64,000 bases of DNA from Verrucomicrobiaceae bacterium (GCA_027486585.1 JAIXOU010000118.1:1-64000), one strand, 5' to 3'. Positions 50,084 to 59,620 are shown, counted from the first letter of the stretch. Program-made: numbers and translations. Notes: generated by a model not told the origin, from the sequence alone.

Positions 50084-52796
50084 GCAAGCGCTGAATATCT
50101 TCCTGGGTGAGTTGCAGCTTATCACTGCGACCCGATAGAAGACCTTCGATCAGGGCTGCCTTGGTTTTTTGCATGTCTAGAATGCGCTCCTCAATGGTGG
50201 ATTGGCAGATAAGCTTGTGAATGAAAACGGGCTTGGTCTGGCCGATTCGGTGAGCGCGATCGCTGGCCTGAGCTTCTGCGGCGGGGTTCCACCATGGATC
50301 ATAATGGATCACGGTGTCAGCAGCGGTAAGGGTTAGGCCTGAACCACCGGCTTTCAGGCTGATAAGAAACACCGGCACTTCACCATTTTGAAACTGTCTC
50401 ATGGGTGTCTCACGATCCTGGGTCTGACCGGTGAGTTTGACGTAGCGTATGTTAGCTTTGTTAAGCTCCTCTTCGATGATGCCCAACATCTCCGTAAACT
50501 GGCTAAAGATCAGCACACGGTGGCCTTCGTCGATCAACTCAGGCAGCAGATCCTCCATGAGGAAGGCGGTCTTGGCTGAGGTCTCGATCTTCTTAGCTGC
50601 GTCGATTTTTAGCAACTGTGGGTGACAGCAGACTTGGCGGAGTTTGAGCAAAGCATCGAGCACAATGATCTGGCTGCGCTCCAGACCCTGATTGCTGATG
50701 GCCTCACGCACCCTTTGATCCATGGCGGCTCGGATGGTCTCATAGAGGTCGGTTTGCTCCTTATCCAGCTCAATCCGGTGGATGATCTCCGTCTTAGGCG
50801 GTAGGTCTTTGGCGACAGCGCTTTTGGTTCGGCGTAAAAGGAGTGGCTGAAGGCGGGCGCTGAGCTGAGTTTGGCGCTCGGTGTCGGCATCCCGCTCGAT
50901 GGGGGTGCGGTAGTAATCGCGGAAGCTTTCAGCATCTCCGAGCAGTCCAGGCATGAGAAAGTGGTAAAGGCTCCAGAGCTCGCCCAAATGATTTTCCATG
51001 GGGGTGCCAGTGATGCAGAGGCGCTGGCGTGCCTTGAGACTGCTGCAGACTTGGGCGGCCTTACTCTTGGGGTTCTTAATGTTCTGGGCCTCATCCAGAG
51101 CCACGACATGCCAGTCGATCTCGCGCAAGATCTCTGCATCCCGAACAATCAGCGGGTAAGAGGTGACGACGAGGTCATGCTTGGTAATGCGTCTAAAATC
51201 TGACTGGCGATCATCTCCATGCAGAAGCAGGACATTGAGCTCTGGGGTGAATTTAGCGGCCTCCCGAGCCCAATTGCGGATGACCGAAGTTGGGGCCAAA
51301 ATCAGACTTGGGAGTTCGGTCCGACCTGCATTTTTTTCCATCAGCAAATGTGCCAGCGTTTGCATGGTTTTACCCAGGCCCATGTCATCTGCCAGGATGC
51401 CGTGCAGGCCAAACTCTCGCAGGAATTGCAGCCAAGAGAGCCCTTCACGCTGATAGGGCCGGAGATCTGCCTTTAATCCGGCGGGTGGGTCGACGAGTAG
51501 CATCTCTTTGAATCCCGCTAGTCGCTTTTGCAGTACAGCTAACTCCGCTGGCGCGCGGATGGGTAAGCCCTCTAGACTGCTGCTGAGTTGGGCCGCGCGC
51601 AGTTTATCCACCTGCAATTTACCATCTTTTCGCGTGGGTCGGGTGGTTAATAGCTCGTCCAGAAAACGCAGTAGCACCAGCAGCCGGCGCGCTGGCACCG
51701 AGAGCACCGGATTACCCGCACCAGGGAGAGACAGCAGAAATTGCTGATCCAGATTTTGCTCTAGCACCGCTGGTGTTAGCCCCTGATCAATGCAATCGAC
51801 CAGCAATGGCACGAGAGAGATCCGTTGACCCTCCAATTCAATGCCGAGATCCAAAGAGAAATGGTCGCGGCCAGCTGCATCACTTTCCAGATCGGTGAAC
51901 CAGGCATCTTCCGTGGCTTCATGGATGATGAAGCCAAAGTCCTCACTGACTTCTACCTGCCAGCCATCTTCACGCAGCAAGGGCACACGATCCCGCAAAA
52001 AGGCAGACCAAAAGACGGCTTGTTTTGTCTCGGGCACGGACATCAGCACATGCAAGGACTCAGCGGCCTGCGCGTCTGGGATGGCCTGAGTTAGCGGCAT
52101 CATGCCAGCCTGGGACAGGTCAGCGATGAGTAGTCGCTCCATGCGCAAATTTCGAGTTAAAGTCATGACTTGCCCGTTTTCATCCTTCCAGCGTGCGCCT
52201 GTGCCACGGCCCTGCATTTGAAAGGTCTCGGCACAGCCTTCATAGCTCACGCAGGGCTCAGCGATGCCGATGCTCATCTTACTATTGAGTAGCGAACTTC
52301 GCCCTGCTTTCAAATGGGGGCGCTCGATGCTAAGCCTGCGCAAACGTAAGATCGGATGCAGTTTGTCATTGCTCACCGAGATTGCCTTTTCCTCGCCTGA
52401 GGCCGTGCCGCTGACACCATCTTCTCCCACGCTGCCCTGGCCTGGGCGCGCTATCTTTTCGATTAAAGTGCGCTCACTTTCCTGCTCAAAGACCATCATG
52501 AGTGCTGCCGCATGATCGCACAGATGGCGTGAGTGACAGGTACACTCGGTGGTGAGATGGAGGTCACCATTTTCAGCTAACTTTAGTCGCAGTCTTGTTT
52601 CCTGATAAGTCTGGTTGCTGCGTCCAACTTCGCCTAAAATTTCCATCTCATTTTTATTGATGATGATGGCCCGGGCCACTTGGGTGTGTGCTTTGAGGTG
52701 CTTCACCGCCTGCTCAATGAGTGGCCTGCGAAAAAGCCACATCCAAGACTTACGACGCACTTGGGACCAGAGCTGGGGGAAAGGAAAGAGTTCAGA
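50070..52796 (-). CDS. SWIM zinc finger plus SNF2 ATPase
   Basis: About 908 residues. A SWIM finger (CTCHSRHLCDH) lies near the N terminus. The SNF2 motor follows: motif I DDMGLGKTMQT, Ia LAPTSVIRNW, motif II DEAQNIKNPKSKA, SAT-like ITGTPMENHLGEL, and the C-terminal lobe with LISLKAGGSGLTLTAADTVI and DRAHRIGQTKPV. Such bacterial Swi2/Snf2 proteins (HelZ-like) probably remodel nucleic-acid/protein complexes. The start is uncertain: GTG at 52796 is my choice, TTG at 52838 and an ATG at 52742 are open. Confidence 0.92.
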   Translation of the reverse strand, partial: SELFPFPQLWSQVRRKSWMWLFRRPLIEQAVKHLKAHTQVARAIIINKNEMEILGEVGRSNQTYQETRLRLKLAENGDLHLTTECTCHSRHLCDHAAALMMVFEQESERTLIEKIARPGQGSVGEDGVSGTASGEEKAISVSNDKLHPILRLRRLSIERPHLKAGRSSLLNSKMSIGIAEPCVSYEGCAETFQMQGRGTGARWKDENGQVMTLTRNLRMERLLIADLSQAGMMPLTQAIPDAQAAESLHVLMSVPETKQAVFWSAFLRDRVPLLREDGWQVEVSEDFGFIIHEATEDAWFTDLESDAAGRDHFSLDLGIELEGQRISLVPLLVDCIDQGLTPAVLEQNLDQQFLLSLPGAGNPVLSVPARRLLVLLRFLDELLTTRPTRKDGKLQVDKLRAAQLSSSLEGLPIRAPAELAVLQKRLAGFKEMLLVDPPAGLKADLRPYQREGLSWLQFLREFGLHGILADDMGLGKTMQTLAHLLMEKNAGRTELPSLILAPTSVIRNWAREAAKFTPELNVLLLHGDDRQSDFRRITKHDLVVTSYPLIVRDAEILREIDWHVVALDEAQNIKNPKSKAAQVCSSLKARQRLCITGTPMENHLGELWSLYHFLMPGLLGDAESFRDYYRTPIERDADTERQTQLSARLQPLLLRRTKSAVAKDLPPKTEIIHRIELDKEQTDLYETIRAAMDQRVREAISNQGLERSQIIVLDALLKLRQVCCHPQLLKIDAAKKIETSAKTAFLMEDLLPELIDEGHRVLIFSQFTEMLGIIEEELNKANIRYVKLTGQTQDRETPMRQFQNGEVPVFLISLKAGGSGLTLTAADTVIHYDPWWNPAAEAQASDRAHRIGQTKPVFIHKLICQSTIEERILDMQKTKAALIEGLLSGRSDKLQLTQEDIQRLLMAS

Positions 52797-52840
52797 CACG
52801 CGGGCATTCTGGCATAGCGCTTGAGGCTGGTGAAGCAAGG

Positions 52841-52936
52841 GACAAGTCTGTCAAACATAAGACAACCCTGTCGGAAACTGGCGCTCAAGAAGAAAATCCC
52901 AAAAACCTGAGGCCAATCTTTGATCCGACAGGGTTG
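52841..52936. promoter_or_regulatory. operator-like cluster of GACA-N4-TGTC sites and a 13-bp inverted repeat
   Basis: GACAAGTCTGTC (52841-52852) and GACAACCCTGTC (52861-52872) are two dyads spaced exactly 20 bases. In addition CAACCCTGTCGGA (52863-52875) is matched perfectly by its reverse complement at 52924-52936, 48 bases apart. The cluster lies between the SNF2 gene (-) and the L,D-transpeptidase gene (+), where their promoters should be. Confidence 0.55.
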
Positions 52937-53020
52937 ATTTGATGCTTATATTCGCCAGCAGTAGGCACGAGCAATGCTGAAATCAGATGCTCAAGGCAAA
53001 AAACTTTTTCTTGTTCGCTC

Positions 53021-53794
53021 ATGGTGATGACACTCTCTCGTAACTCTTTTTTTCAGGCCTCATGGAGCGTTCTGTTGGTCTTGTTCATGACGGCTTTGAT
53101 GGGCGATCATGCAAAGGCCCAGGTCCCGAGTTCGGCGCGCCAGCTCATCGTTAGCAAAGCCGCGACTTGGAACTCCAATACAGCGATCTTGCAGTGCTAT
53201 CAGCGCGCCTCAGCCGGTGCTCCATGGCAGCCTGTCTTTGCCAAATCGGTGCCAGTTTTACTGGGCCGCTCTGGCTTGGCTTGGGGACGTGGTGTGTTCA
53301 ATCCACCACAGAACGGTATTCCTGCCAAAGTGGAAAAAGATTGGCGTGCCCCCGCTGGCGTCTTTCAGCTAGGAATGCTTTTTGGCAATGCGGCTAAAGC
53401 TCCCAGCGGAACGCGCTGGCCTTATTTACAGGTCGGCCCTTGGGATGCTTATGTGGATGATTCTACCAATCCCTATTACAACCAGCATGTACGTGTTAAT
53501 CCCCGCAATGTTCCGCCATGGTTTGAAAAACAAAAGATGCGATTGGGAGATGACGCCTACAAATGGATGCTGGAGATCCGCCACAATCAAAAACCTGCCG
53601 CGCCAGGCTATGGCAGTGCCATTTTTTTCCATGTCCGCCGTGGCCCTACAAAGCCCAGTGCAGGCTGCACAACCATGGCCGTAGAGAACTTGGAGCGCAT
53701 GCTTCGTTGGTTAGATCCAAAGGCCTATCCACATTATGTTCTTTTACCTCAGCCTGATTATGAGTATTTAAAGGCAGCGTGGCTTTTGCCATAG
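53021..53794 (+). CDS. exported YkuD-family L,D-transpeptidase
   Basis: A 257-residue protein with a signal peptide ending about AKA-Q (residue 33). The catalytic segment is FFHVRRGPTKPSAGC, with His204 and Cys216; the common SHGC is SAGC here, a variation known in this superfamily. It would form 3-3 peptide cross-links in peptidoglycan or attach proteins to it. The start may be the ATG at 53021 or at 53027. Followed within 12 bases by an exported amidohydrolase-like gene. Confidence 0.87.
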   Translation: MVMTLSRNSFFQASWSVLLVLFMTALMGDHAKAQVPSSARQLIVSKAATWNSNTAILQCYQRASAGAPWQPVFAKSVPVLLGRSGLAWGRGVFNPPQNGIPAKVEKDWRAPAGVFQLGMLFGNAAKAPSGTRWPYLQVGPWDAYVDDSTNPYYNQHVRVNPRNVPPWFEKQKMRLGDDAYKWMLEIRHNQKPAAPGYGSAIFFHVRRGPTKPSAGCTTMAVENLERMLRWLDPKAYPHYVLLPQPDYEYLKAAWLLP

Positions 53795-53806
53795 CCTAAC
53801 CAACTC

Positions 53807-54688
53807 ATGATCCGCCCTTGCCTCTTCGTCTCCTTGTCTTTCATCGCGGCTGCATTTGCTGTCGATGAGCCCGCTTTAAAGCCAGTCTTTGGCACGCAGC
53901 GTTACGTTGAATACATTCCAGGTGAACTGCCGTTGGTGCTATCCGCACCGCATGGTGGCCTGCTGAAGCCAAAGTCGGTCGCCGATCGTACCTATGGTGT
54001 GGTGGATTCAGATGCCAATACGCAAGATCTGGCCAGGCGAATCGCCGCAGAAGTGAAAAAGCAGACAGGTAAGTCTCTGGATCTGGTCATCAGTCATCTG
54101 CACCGCAGTAAACTAGACCCAAACCGTGAGATTAAAGAGGCTGCGCAGGGTGATAAAACCGCTGAGAAGATCTGGCAAGAATACCATAGCTACATTGAAC
54201 AGGCGGTGAAGACATCTGGGGCTCGCCATGGGCGCGTCTTCTTCATTGATCTGCATGGACAGAATCACAAAGACATCCGCGTCGAGCTTGGCTACATGCA
54301 TCGAGCCACCGATCTGGCCAAACCGATAGCTGAGATCAACAGCGCCGAGTTTATCAAGACTGGTTCCATTGAACTCCTCTCCCAGCTCAATCCAACTGTC
54401 CCCTATGCTGATCTGCTTTTTGGACCTGAAAGTCTGGGCGCTATGCTTGAGCAGCGTGGCTTTCAGGCTACACCAAGTCCGCGCATGGTTGTGCCCACTG
54501 AACCCTATTTCCGTGGCGGTTACACTGTGGATCGTCACGTCAATGCGTCGGCAAATTTCGCTGGTCTTCAGATCGAAGCCAATCGCATCCGCCTCCGTGA
54601 TTCCCCCGAGAATCGCCAAAAGTTTGCCGAAGCACTCGTTCAGACCTTGCGCATTTACATTCCCAAATGGCTGAAGGTTGAGCTGTAG
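53807..54688 (+). CDS. exported N-formylglutamate amidohydrolase-like protein
   Basis: A 293-residue member of the N-formylglutamate amidohydrolase family: LVLSAPHGG, DSDANTQDLARRI, LHRSKLDPNREI, FFIDLHGQ and YTVDRHV give the metal-ligand and active-site pattern. It has a signal peptide (about 1-18, ending AFA), unlike the cytosolic histidine-catabolic enzyme. No hut genes are near. The pairing with an L,D-transpeptidase suggests an amide substrate in the envelope, by inference. Confidence 0.82.
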   Translation: MIRPCLFVSLSFIAAAFAVDEPALKPVFGTQRYVEYIPGELPLVLSAPHGGLLKPKSVADRTYGVVDSDANTQDLARRIAAEVKKQTGKSLDLVISHLHRSKLDPNREIKEAAQGDKTAEKIWQEYHSYIEQAVKTSGARHGRVFFIDLHGQNHKDIRVELGYMHRATDLAKPIAEINSAEFIKTGSIELLSQLNPTVPYADLLFGPESLGAMLEQRGFQATPSPRMVVPTEPYFRGGYTVDRHVNASANFAGLQIEANRIRLRDSPENRQKFAEALVQTLRIYIPKWLKVEL

Positions 54689-54798
54689 GTCTTCGTGCGA
54701 AGGCTTTTGGTGAATTCTCAGGTTTCTGAGTGGAGAATGTTCATCTGGGAATCTGGAATCGTGATGTCATTTTTGGGAAGCTGTTGTTTGGTGGCAAC

Positions 54799-56169
54799 AT
54801 GATCGAGACTTTCTCCGAATCTTCTGAGCAACACGATGGCCAAGAGGCGCCGTTGTTTGTGCGCTATGCTAAGCTGGGGTTGGCTCTAGCTTGCGTTGCG
54901 ATTGTTGGCTGCGTGGGGTTTGTGCTATGGTCACAGGCTGAGCCAGAGGATCTTCAAGAGCAGACCGTCAGGCCGAATCGGGTCTTTGAGATGGCTGCAC
55001 GCTATGCCGTGGGGTTGAAGGCTTTCATGGAGCTGGCAGGGCCCTGGAATGCAGCACTGACAGAGCCGATCCTCCAGGATTTGGCCAAGGTATCACCCAA
55101 GAAACAAGATGTGCTGCGCCAGCTCATTTTAAAAGGATGGTTGACGAACGAATGGCCTTCCGAATCTGCTTTGGCTGCTGTCGCGGAGTCAGAGACGGTA
55201 TTGAAAGAAGATGTGGTGACTTTAGGTCAGATGAAATCAGTAAAACTGCCAATCACGGATGAGCGTTGGCTGAAACTGAAGAAACGTCATGGTTGGATGG
55301 CTGAACTGTCAAGGGCACAGACACTGCCTGCGGATGATGTGGCTCGGCAGGTGGTCATGCAGCAGGCGATGCGGACGATGATGGTCATGCTGGCTTTTGG
55401 TCTATTCGGTTTTTTGGCCGCGATGGGTGGTTTGGTGCTTTTTGTGTTGGCCTTGCTGCGTTGGCGTGATGGAAGGCTGAAATTCACGCTGTCTGCGATC
55501 ACTCGCCCTGAAGGTGGGCTTCTATTGGAGGGCTTTGCGGTTTACATGGTCTTGTTTTTAATCTTGCCTAATGTGTCGCGATTTGTGTTCGCAGACATGC
55601 CCAGAACCTTTCATTACTTGATTGCATTCCTGGCTTTGATTGCGGGGTTTCTTTGGCCGCTTTGGCGCGGGATGAAGCGTGAGTCGTGGTGCGTAGCTTT
55701 GGGGCTGCATGCAGGGAAGGGGATAATGCGTGAAATGACTGCGGGCATTCTCGGATGGCTGGCTTGCCTGCCATTGCTTGTCTTGGGCATGATTGCGGCC
55801 TCATGGATTGTGAAGCTGACAGGCGTGTCGCCAGAGCATCCAATCACGGATGCCTTCTCCGGCAGTGTAGGAGTCAAAATTAGCGCGGTTCTTCTGGCTG
55901 TCGTCTGGGCACCCATCTCTGAAGAGATGATGTTTCGTGGCCTTTTGTTCCCAGGGTTGTCGGCTTGGCTGCGCTGGGTTTTGGGGGCACTAGGCGGTGC
56001 GTTTATTTTTGCCGTGATTCATCCGCAGGGCTGGGCTGGTGTGCCCGCCATCATGGCGCTGGCGATGGCTTTTTCACTCCTGCGAATGTGGCGTCAGAGT
56101 CTTATTGCGCCTATGACGGCGCATGCTTTGAACAATGGCATTCTATGCGTTCTTTTGCTGAGTATATGA
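54799..56169 (+). CDS. second CPBP-family intramembrane metalloprotease
   Basis: About 456 residues. The N-terminal third is a membrane helix plus a soluble region of about 130 residues (AVGLKAFMELAGPWNAALTE and on), followed by about eight hydrophobic helices with EEMMFRGLLFPGL (Glu375-Glu376, Arg380), FAVIHPQGWAG and HALNNGILC, the CPBP Glu/His motifs. The extra N-terminal soluble domain is not typical. I chose the ATG at 54799; a GTG at 54730 is open. It converges with the ABC ATPase gene (4-base gap). Confidence 0.85.
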   Translation: MIETFSESSEQHDGQEAPLFVRYAKLGLALACVAIVGCVGFVLWSQAEPEDLQEQTVRPNRVFEMAARYAVGLKAFMELAGPWNAALTEPILQDLAKVSPKKQDVLRQLILKGWLTNEWPSESALAAVAESETVLKEDVVTLGQMKSVKLPITDERWLKLKKRHGWMAELSRAQTLPADDVARQVVMQQAMRTMMVMLAFGLFGFLAAMGGLVLFVLALLRWRDGRLKFTLSAITRPEGGLLLEGFAVYMVLFLILPNVSRFVFADMPRTFHYLIAFLALIAGFLWPLWRGMKRESWCVALGLHAGKGIMREMTAGILGWLACLPLLVLGMIAASWIVKLTGVSPEHPITDAFSGSVGVKISAVLLAVVWAPISEEMMFRGLLFPGLSAWLRWVLGALGGAFIFAVIHPQGWAGVPAIMALAMAFSLLRMWRQSLIAPMTAHALNNGILCVLLLSI

Positions 56170-56173
56170 GTTA

Positions 56174-56809
56174 CTAAGCCGACACGATTTGCCCGTGATC
56201 GAGCCGCAGTCGGAGCTGGCCAAGCGCGTTTGCCTCGCTGCTGGAATGGGTGACGTGTAAGACGGTCAGAGCGTGTTTGCTTTGCAGGGTGCGCAGCAGA
56301 GTCATGGCATCCTCACGCGTTGACTCGTCTAGGGCAGACAGAGGCTCGTCCAAGAGCAACACTCTTGGCTGGGCGGCAAGGGCCCGTGCCAGGGCAACAC
56401 GTTGTTTTTCACCGCCTGATAGTTGCTCTGGCAGCCGCTCTAAGATGTGCGTGATGCGGAGATCTTCGGCAAGTTGCTGGATGAGAGTCTCATCACTGAG
56501 TCCACGCATTTGTAGGGCAAAACTGAGCTGAGCTTTGACTCGGCGTCCTGGAAAAAGGGCAAGATCTTGGGGCACATAACCGATGCGGCGCTCTCGCGGT
56601 TCCAAAAGAGTTACGTCTCGGTCATCCAGGAAGATTTGCCCTTGGCTTGGTTGGCGCAGGCCACAGAGAATCTCTAGCAGTGAGGTCTTGCCACACCCAG
56701 TGCTGCCCATGAGCACCGCGTAGGTATTGTCTGGGATCGTCAAGGATACGTCATGCAGGCTGAAGCCCGCGCCGGGGGCCTTCCATGAGATATTTTTGAG
56801 TGAGATCAC
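56174..56809 (-). CDS. ModC-like ABC ATPase
   Basis: About 211 residues: Walker A GSTGCGKT, signature LSGGEKQRVALARAL, Walker B VLLLDEPLSALD and switch His in HVTHSSSEA. The MOP C-terminal domain of true ModC is absent. The GTG at 56809 follows the permease stop by 13 bases; upstream GTG (56845) and TTG (56872) starts would overlap the permease. The pair looks like a molybdate/tungstate/sulfate-type importer without its binding protein. Confidence 0.83.
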   Translation of the reverse strand: MISLKNISWKAPGAGFSLHDVSLTIPDNTYAVLMGSTGCGKTSLLEILCGLRQPSQGQIFLDDRDVTLLEPRERRIGYVPQDLALFPGRRVKAQLSFALQMRGLSDETLIQQLAEDLRITHILERLPEQLSGGEKQRVALARALAAQPRVLLLDEPLSALDESTREDAMTLLRTLQSKHALTVLHVTHSSSEANALGQLRLRLDHGQIVSA

Positions 56810-56822
56810 TGGGACTGTGAGA

Positions 56823-57590
56823 TTAAACTTTTTCTCCTGTGGCACGCACGGCGACGAGGACAATGACCGCAATAAGGATCATGGCCAGACTGACCGTGAC
56901 GGCTGAGTCAAGATTGCCGACACTGAGCTCAAGCCAGACAGTGGTGGGTAGCACTTCGGTTCTCATACGAGTCGCTCCTGCAAAGACGAGGATAGGCCCG
57001 AACTCGCCCAAACTGCGAGCCCAGGCGATGCAAAAGGCTGCCAGCATGCCGCGCCGTGCAGTGGGCAAAGCGACGTGCCAAAAGGATTGAAAACGTGTGG
57101 CACCGAGAGTGAGGGCGACTTCCTCGGGTCGGGCAGATAGGTGATCAAAGGTGCCGCGCATGGTGCGTATGGCGAAGGCGGCAGCGACGACGAATTGGGC
57201 TAAAACAACTCCGGCAATCGTGTAGGTGAATGAGATAACCTGTTCAATGCTTCGGCCAATCGATGTCTGAAAAAAGATCAGCAGACAAATGCCAACCACC
57301 ATGGGAGGCAGCACGATGGGGATGTCCAGCGCAGCGTCCAGCAGCGTTTTGCCTCGGAACTGACACCGCGCCATGAAATAACCGATGGGCACCGCAAAGA
57401 GTAAGGCGATGGCTGCCGCTGCGGTGCAGGTCAGAAGACTGAGTGCCGTGGCATAACGGATTTCTGGTTTCATCACCGTTTGCAGCCAGACTTCTGGTGG
57501 GCTGTAGGCAGCTGTAGCCCCTAGCAAAAGCAGCCAAAACAACAGATAGGCTGTTGTGATGACTGCTAAGCAAAGCCAGAACGTGCGCAT
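56823..57590 (-). CDS. ModB/TupB-like ABC permease
   Basis: A 255-residue membrane protein with about six helices and the EAA-type loop FSWH-like RFQSFWHVALPTARRGML plus ARSLGEFGPILVFAGATRMR, which is the ModB/TupB/WtpB pattern. The gene starts 29 bases after the obg stop, so it could be expressed with it. No periplasmic binding protein gene (modA/tupA) is found within 7 kb on either side. Confidence 0.85.
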   Translation of the reverse strand: MRTFWLCLAVITTAYLLFWLLLLGATAAYSPPEVWLQTVMKPEIRYATALSLLTCTAAAAIALLFAVPIGYFMARCQFRGKTLLDAALDIPIVLPPMVVGICLLIFFQTSIGRSIEQVISFTYTIAGVVLAQFVVAAAFAIRTMRGTFDHLSARPEEVALTLGATRFQSFWHVALPTARRGMLAAFCIAWARSLGEFGPILVFAGATRMRTEVLPTTVWLELSVGNLDSAVTVSLAMILIAVIVLVAVRATGEKV

Positions 57591-57619
57591 GTTTCTGGTT
57601 GAAGGCGGGGTGTCTCAAA

Positions 57620-58675
57620 TCATTCCACGGGAGCAAAGGCATGCTCCATGTCCTGACCGATCTGCTTGTCTAAGTGAGCGCGCAGTTTGTCCATGCCTAG
57701 ACCGCTTTGGGCTGAGATGGGCAGGATTTTCACACGCTTGAACCGGCTCTTCAAATTGGCTAGGTGCTCAGCAGCGCCTTCGACATCCATTTTGTTCGCG
57801 ATGATGCACCAGGGGCGTTTGGCTAACTCTGCGGAGTAGAGAGAGACTTCTTTTCTGACTGTCTCAAGATCTGCCACGGGGTCGCGACCTTCAGTGCCGC
57901 CGGTGTCAACGACAAAGAGTAGCTCCCGGCAGCGCATGATGTGACGCAGGAAGTCGTGACCAAGACCGATATTGGCATGAGCGCCTTCAATGAGCCCAGG
58001 AATGTCTGCAAGTGTGCCACGACGGTTTGGGCCGAAGTGCACGATGCCGATCATGGGTTGCAGCGTCGTGAAGGGATAGTTGGCGATCTTTGGACGGGCA
58101 GCGCTCAGGCTGGCTAGCAGCGTTGATTTGCCAGCATTCGGAAAGCCGACAAAGCCAGCGTCCGCGATGCTGCGCAGCTCAAAATGGAAGCGACCTTCCT
58201 CACCATCGGTGCCGGGAGTGAACTCACGCGGCGTTTGATGCGTGCTGGTTTTGAAATGTACGTTGCCTTTGCCACCTCTGCCACCTTTGCAGAGCACAAA
58301 GGTCTGATGCAGGGTTGTGAGGTCGGCGACATGCTCGAAGCGCTCGGTGATTTCGCCAGTCTCCGGGTCCTCTTCTTCGGTGATTCTCGAGATGACTGTG
58401 CCGCAGGGGACTTTATAGACGACATCTGGAGAACTGCTGCCGCTGCATTGATTGCCACGGCCTTTTTCGCCGTCATTAGCGAGCAGCTTGGGATTGTAAA
58501 AGAAGGTGCGCAGGCTGTTCGTACTGTTATCTACGAGTAGGACGACGCTGCCGCCGTTGCCGCCATCGCCTCCATCAGGACCGCCTTTGGGACGGAACTT
58601 GCCTCGGTGGAAATGGACGGAGCCGTCGCCACCTTTACCGGCGCGGGCATTAACTTTGATCTGATCGACAAACAT
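57620..58675 (-). CDS. obgE: GTPase Obg
   Basis: A 351-residue Obg GTPase. The glycine-rich Obg fold (MFVDQIKVNARAGKGGDGSV, PDGGDGGNGGSV) is followed by the G domain: GFPNAGKST at 177-185, the G2 Thr in NYPFTTL, DIPGLIEGAH and NKMD. It acts in 50S maturation and stress control. The ATG at 58675 gives the conserved N terminus; an open frame to 58771 would run into the divergent aminotransferase gene. Confidence 0.96.
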   Translation of the reverse strand: MFVDQIKVNARAGKGGDGSVHFHRGKFRPKGGPDGGDGGNGGSVVLLVDNSTNSLRTFFYNPKLLANDGEKGRGNQCSGSSSPDVVYKVPCGTVISRITEEEDPETGEITERFEHVADLTTLHQTFVLCKGGRGGKGNVHFKTSTHQTPREFTPGTDGEEGRFHFELRSIADAGFVGFPNAGKSTLLASLSAARPKIANYPFTTLQPMIGIVHFGPNRRGTLADIPGLIEGAHANIGLGHDFLRHIMRCRELLFVVDTGGTEGRDPVADLETVRKEVSLYSAELAKRPWCIIANKMDVEGAAEHLANLKSRFKRVKILPISAQSGLGMDKLRAHLDKQIGQDMEHAFAPVE

Positions 58676-58761
58676 GGACCTGTCTTGTAGCGGAGGATGA
58701 CGCTCGGCACAAGTACCAGCTGAATGCTTGCAAGATCCCTTGATTTGCGGTTGCTTGCTAA

Positions 58762-59598
58762 ATGTCTGCATTCATTTGGCTGAATGGGACCATCTGCCCT
58801 CTGGCAGAGGCCCGAATTTCACCCCTCGACCACGGTCTGCTCGTGGGAGATGGGGTTTTCGAGACCTTGGTTGCACGCCAAGGTCAGCCTTTTGCTGCGC
58901 GTGAACATTGGCAGCGTTTGGTAAATTCTTGTCAGATCATGGGCATGGCCCCCATGCCTTTGGAGCAGTATCTAGCTGCGTTAGAGGCTGTTTTAAAAGC
59001 CAATCAACTCAAGGATGCACGACTGCGTGTCACCCTCACGACTGGAGACGGTCCTCTGGGATCAGATCGCGGAGATGGTGTCGCGACCGCTCTGGTCACT
59101 GCCGTCCCTCTGAAGCCCTGGCCTGCAACGGAGAAGGTCTGCCTAGTTCCTTGGACCCTGAACGAAAATGGTCCTCTGGCTGGTGCCAAAAGTGTGTCCT
59201 ACGGTGGTAATGTGCGTGCCTTGGCCTTGGCAAAGTCCAAAGGCTGCGGAGAAGCGCTGATGGCTAACACTCGCGGTGAGGTTTGTGAGGGCACTGGGTC
59301 CAATGTGTTTCTGGTGCTTCACGGTCGCCTCGTGACACCGCCCTTGGCTTCCGGCTGCCTAGCTGGAATCACCCGCGACCTTGTCATCAAAGCCTGCCAA
59401 TCCTCGGGCATCGATTGCTTTGAGGAATCTCTGCCAGTGTCCGCTTTGGATCATTGCGAGGAGGCCTTTTTGACATCGTCGACTCGAGACGTGCACCCTA
59501 TTGCCGAGCTGAATGGTCGTCTCCTTGTGGCTCCTGGACCGATTACTCAAAGTGTAGCGGCTGCCTTTCACCACCTTACTGCGAATTTTGAAAGGTGA
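58762..59598 (+). CDS. class IV PLP aminotransferase / aminodeoxychorismate lyase-like
   Basis: A 278-residue fold-type IV PLP enzyme. SPLDHGLLVGDGVFETL near the N terminus, the PLP Lys143 in AGAKSVSYGGNV and the EGTGSNVFLV segment are family hallmarks. Branched-chain aminotransferase, D-amino-acid transaminase and PabC share them; the short length and RxLxHx-free N terminus favour a PabC- or D-AAT-like role, not certain. It diverges from obgE. Confidence 0.85.
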   Translation: MSAFIWLNGTICPLAEARISPLDHGLLVGDGVFETLVARQGQPFAAREHWQRLVNSCQIMGMAPMPLEQYLAALEAVLKANQLKDARLRVTLTTGDGPLGSDRGDGVATALVTAVPLKPWPATEKVCLVPWTLNENGPLAGAKSVSYGGNVRALALAKSKGCGEALMANTRGEVCEGTGSNVFLVLHGRLVTPPLASGCLAGITRDLVIKACQSSGIDCFEESLPVSALDHCEEAFLTSSTRDVHPIAELNGRLLVAPGPITQSVAAAFHHLTANFER

Positions 59599-59620
59599 TG
59601 TTTTGATTGTGTCTGTGAAA

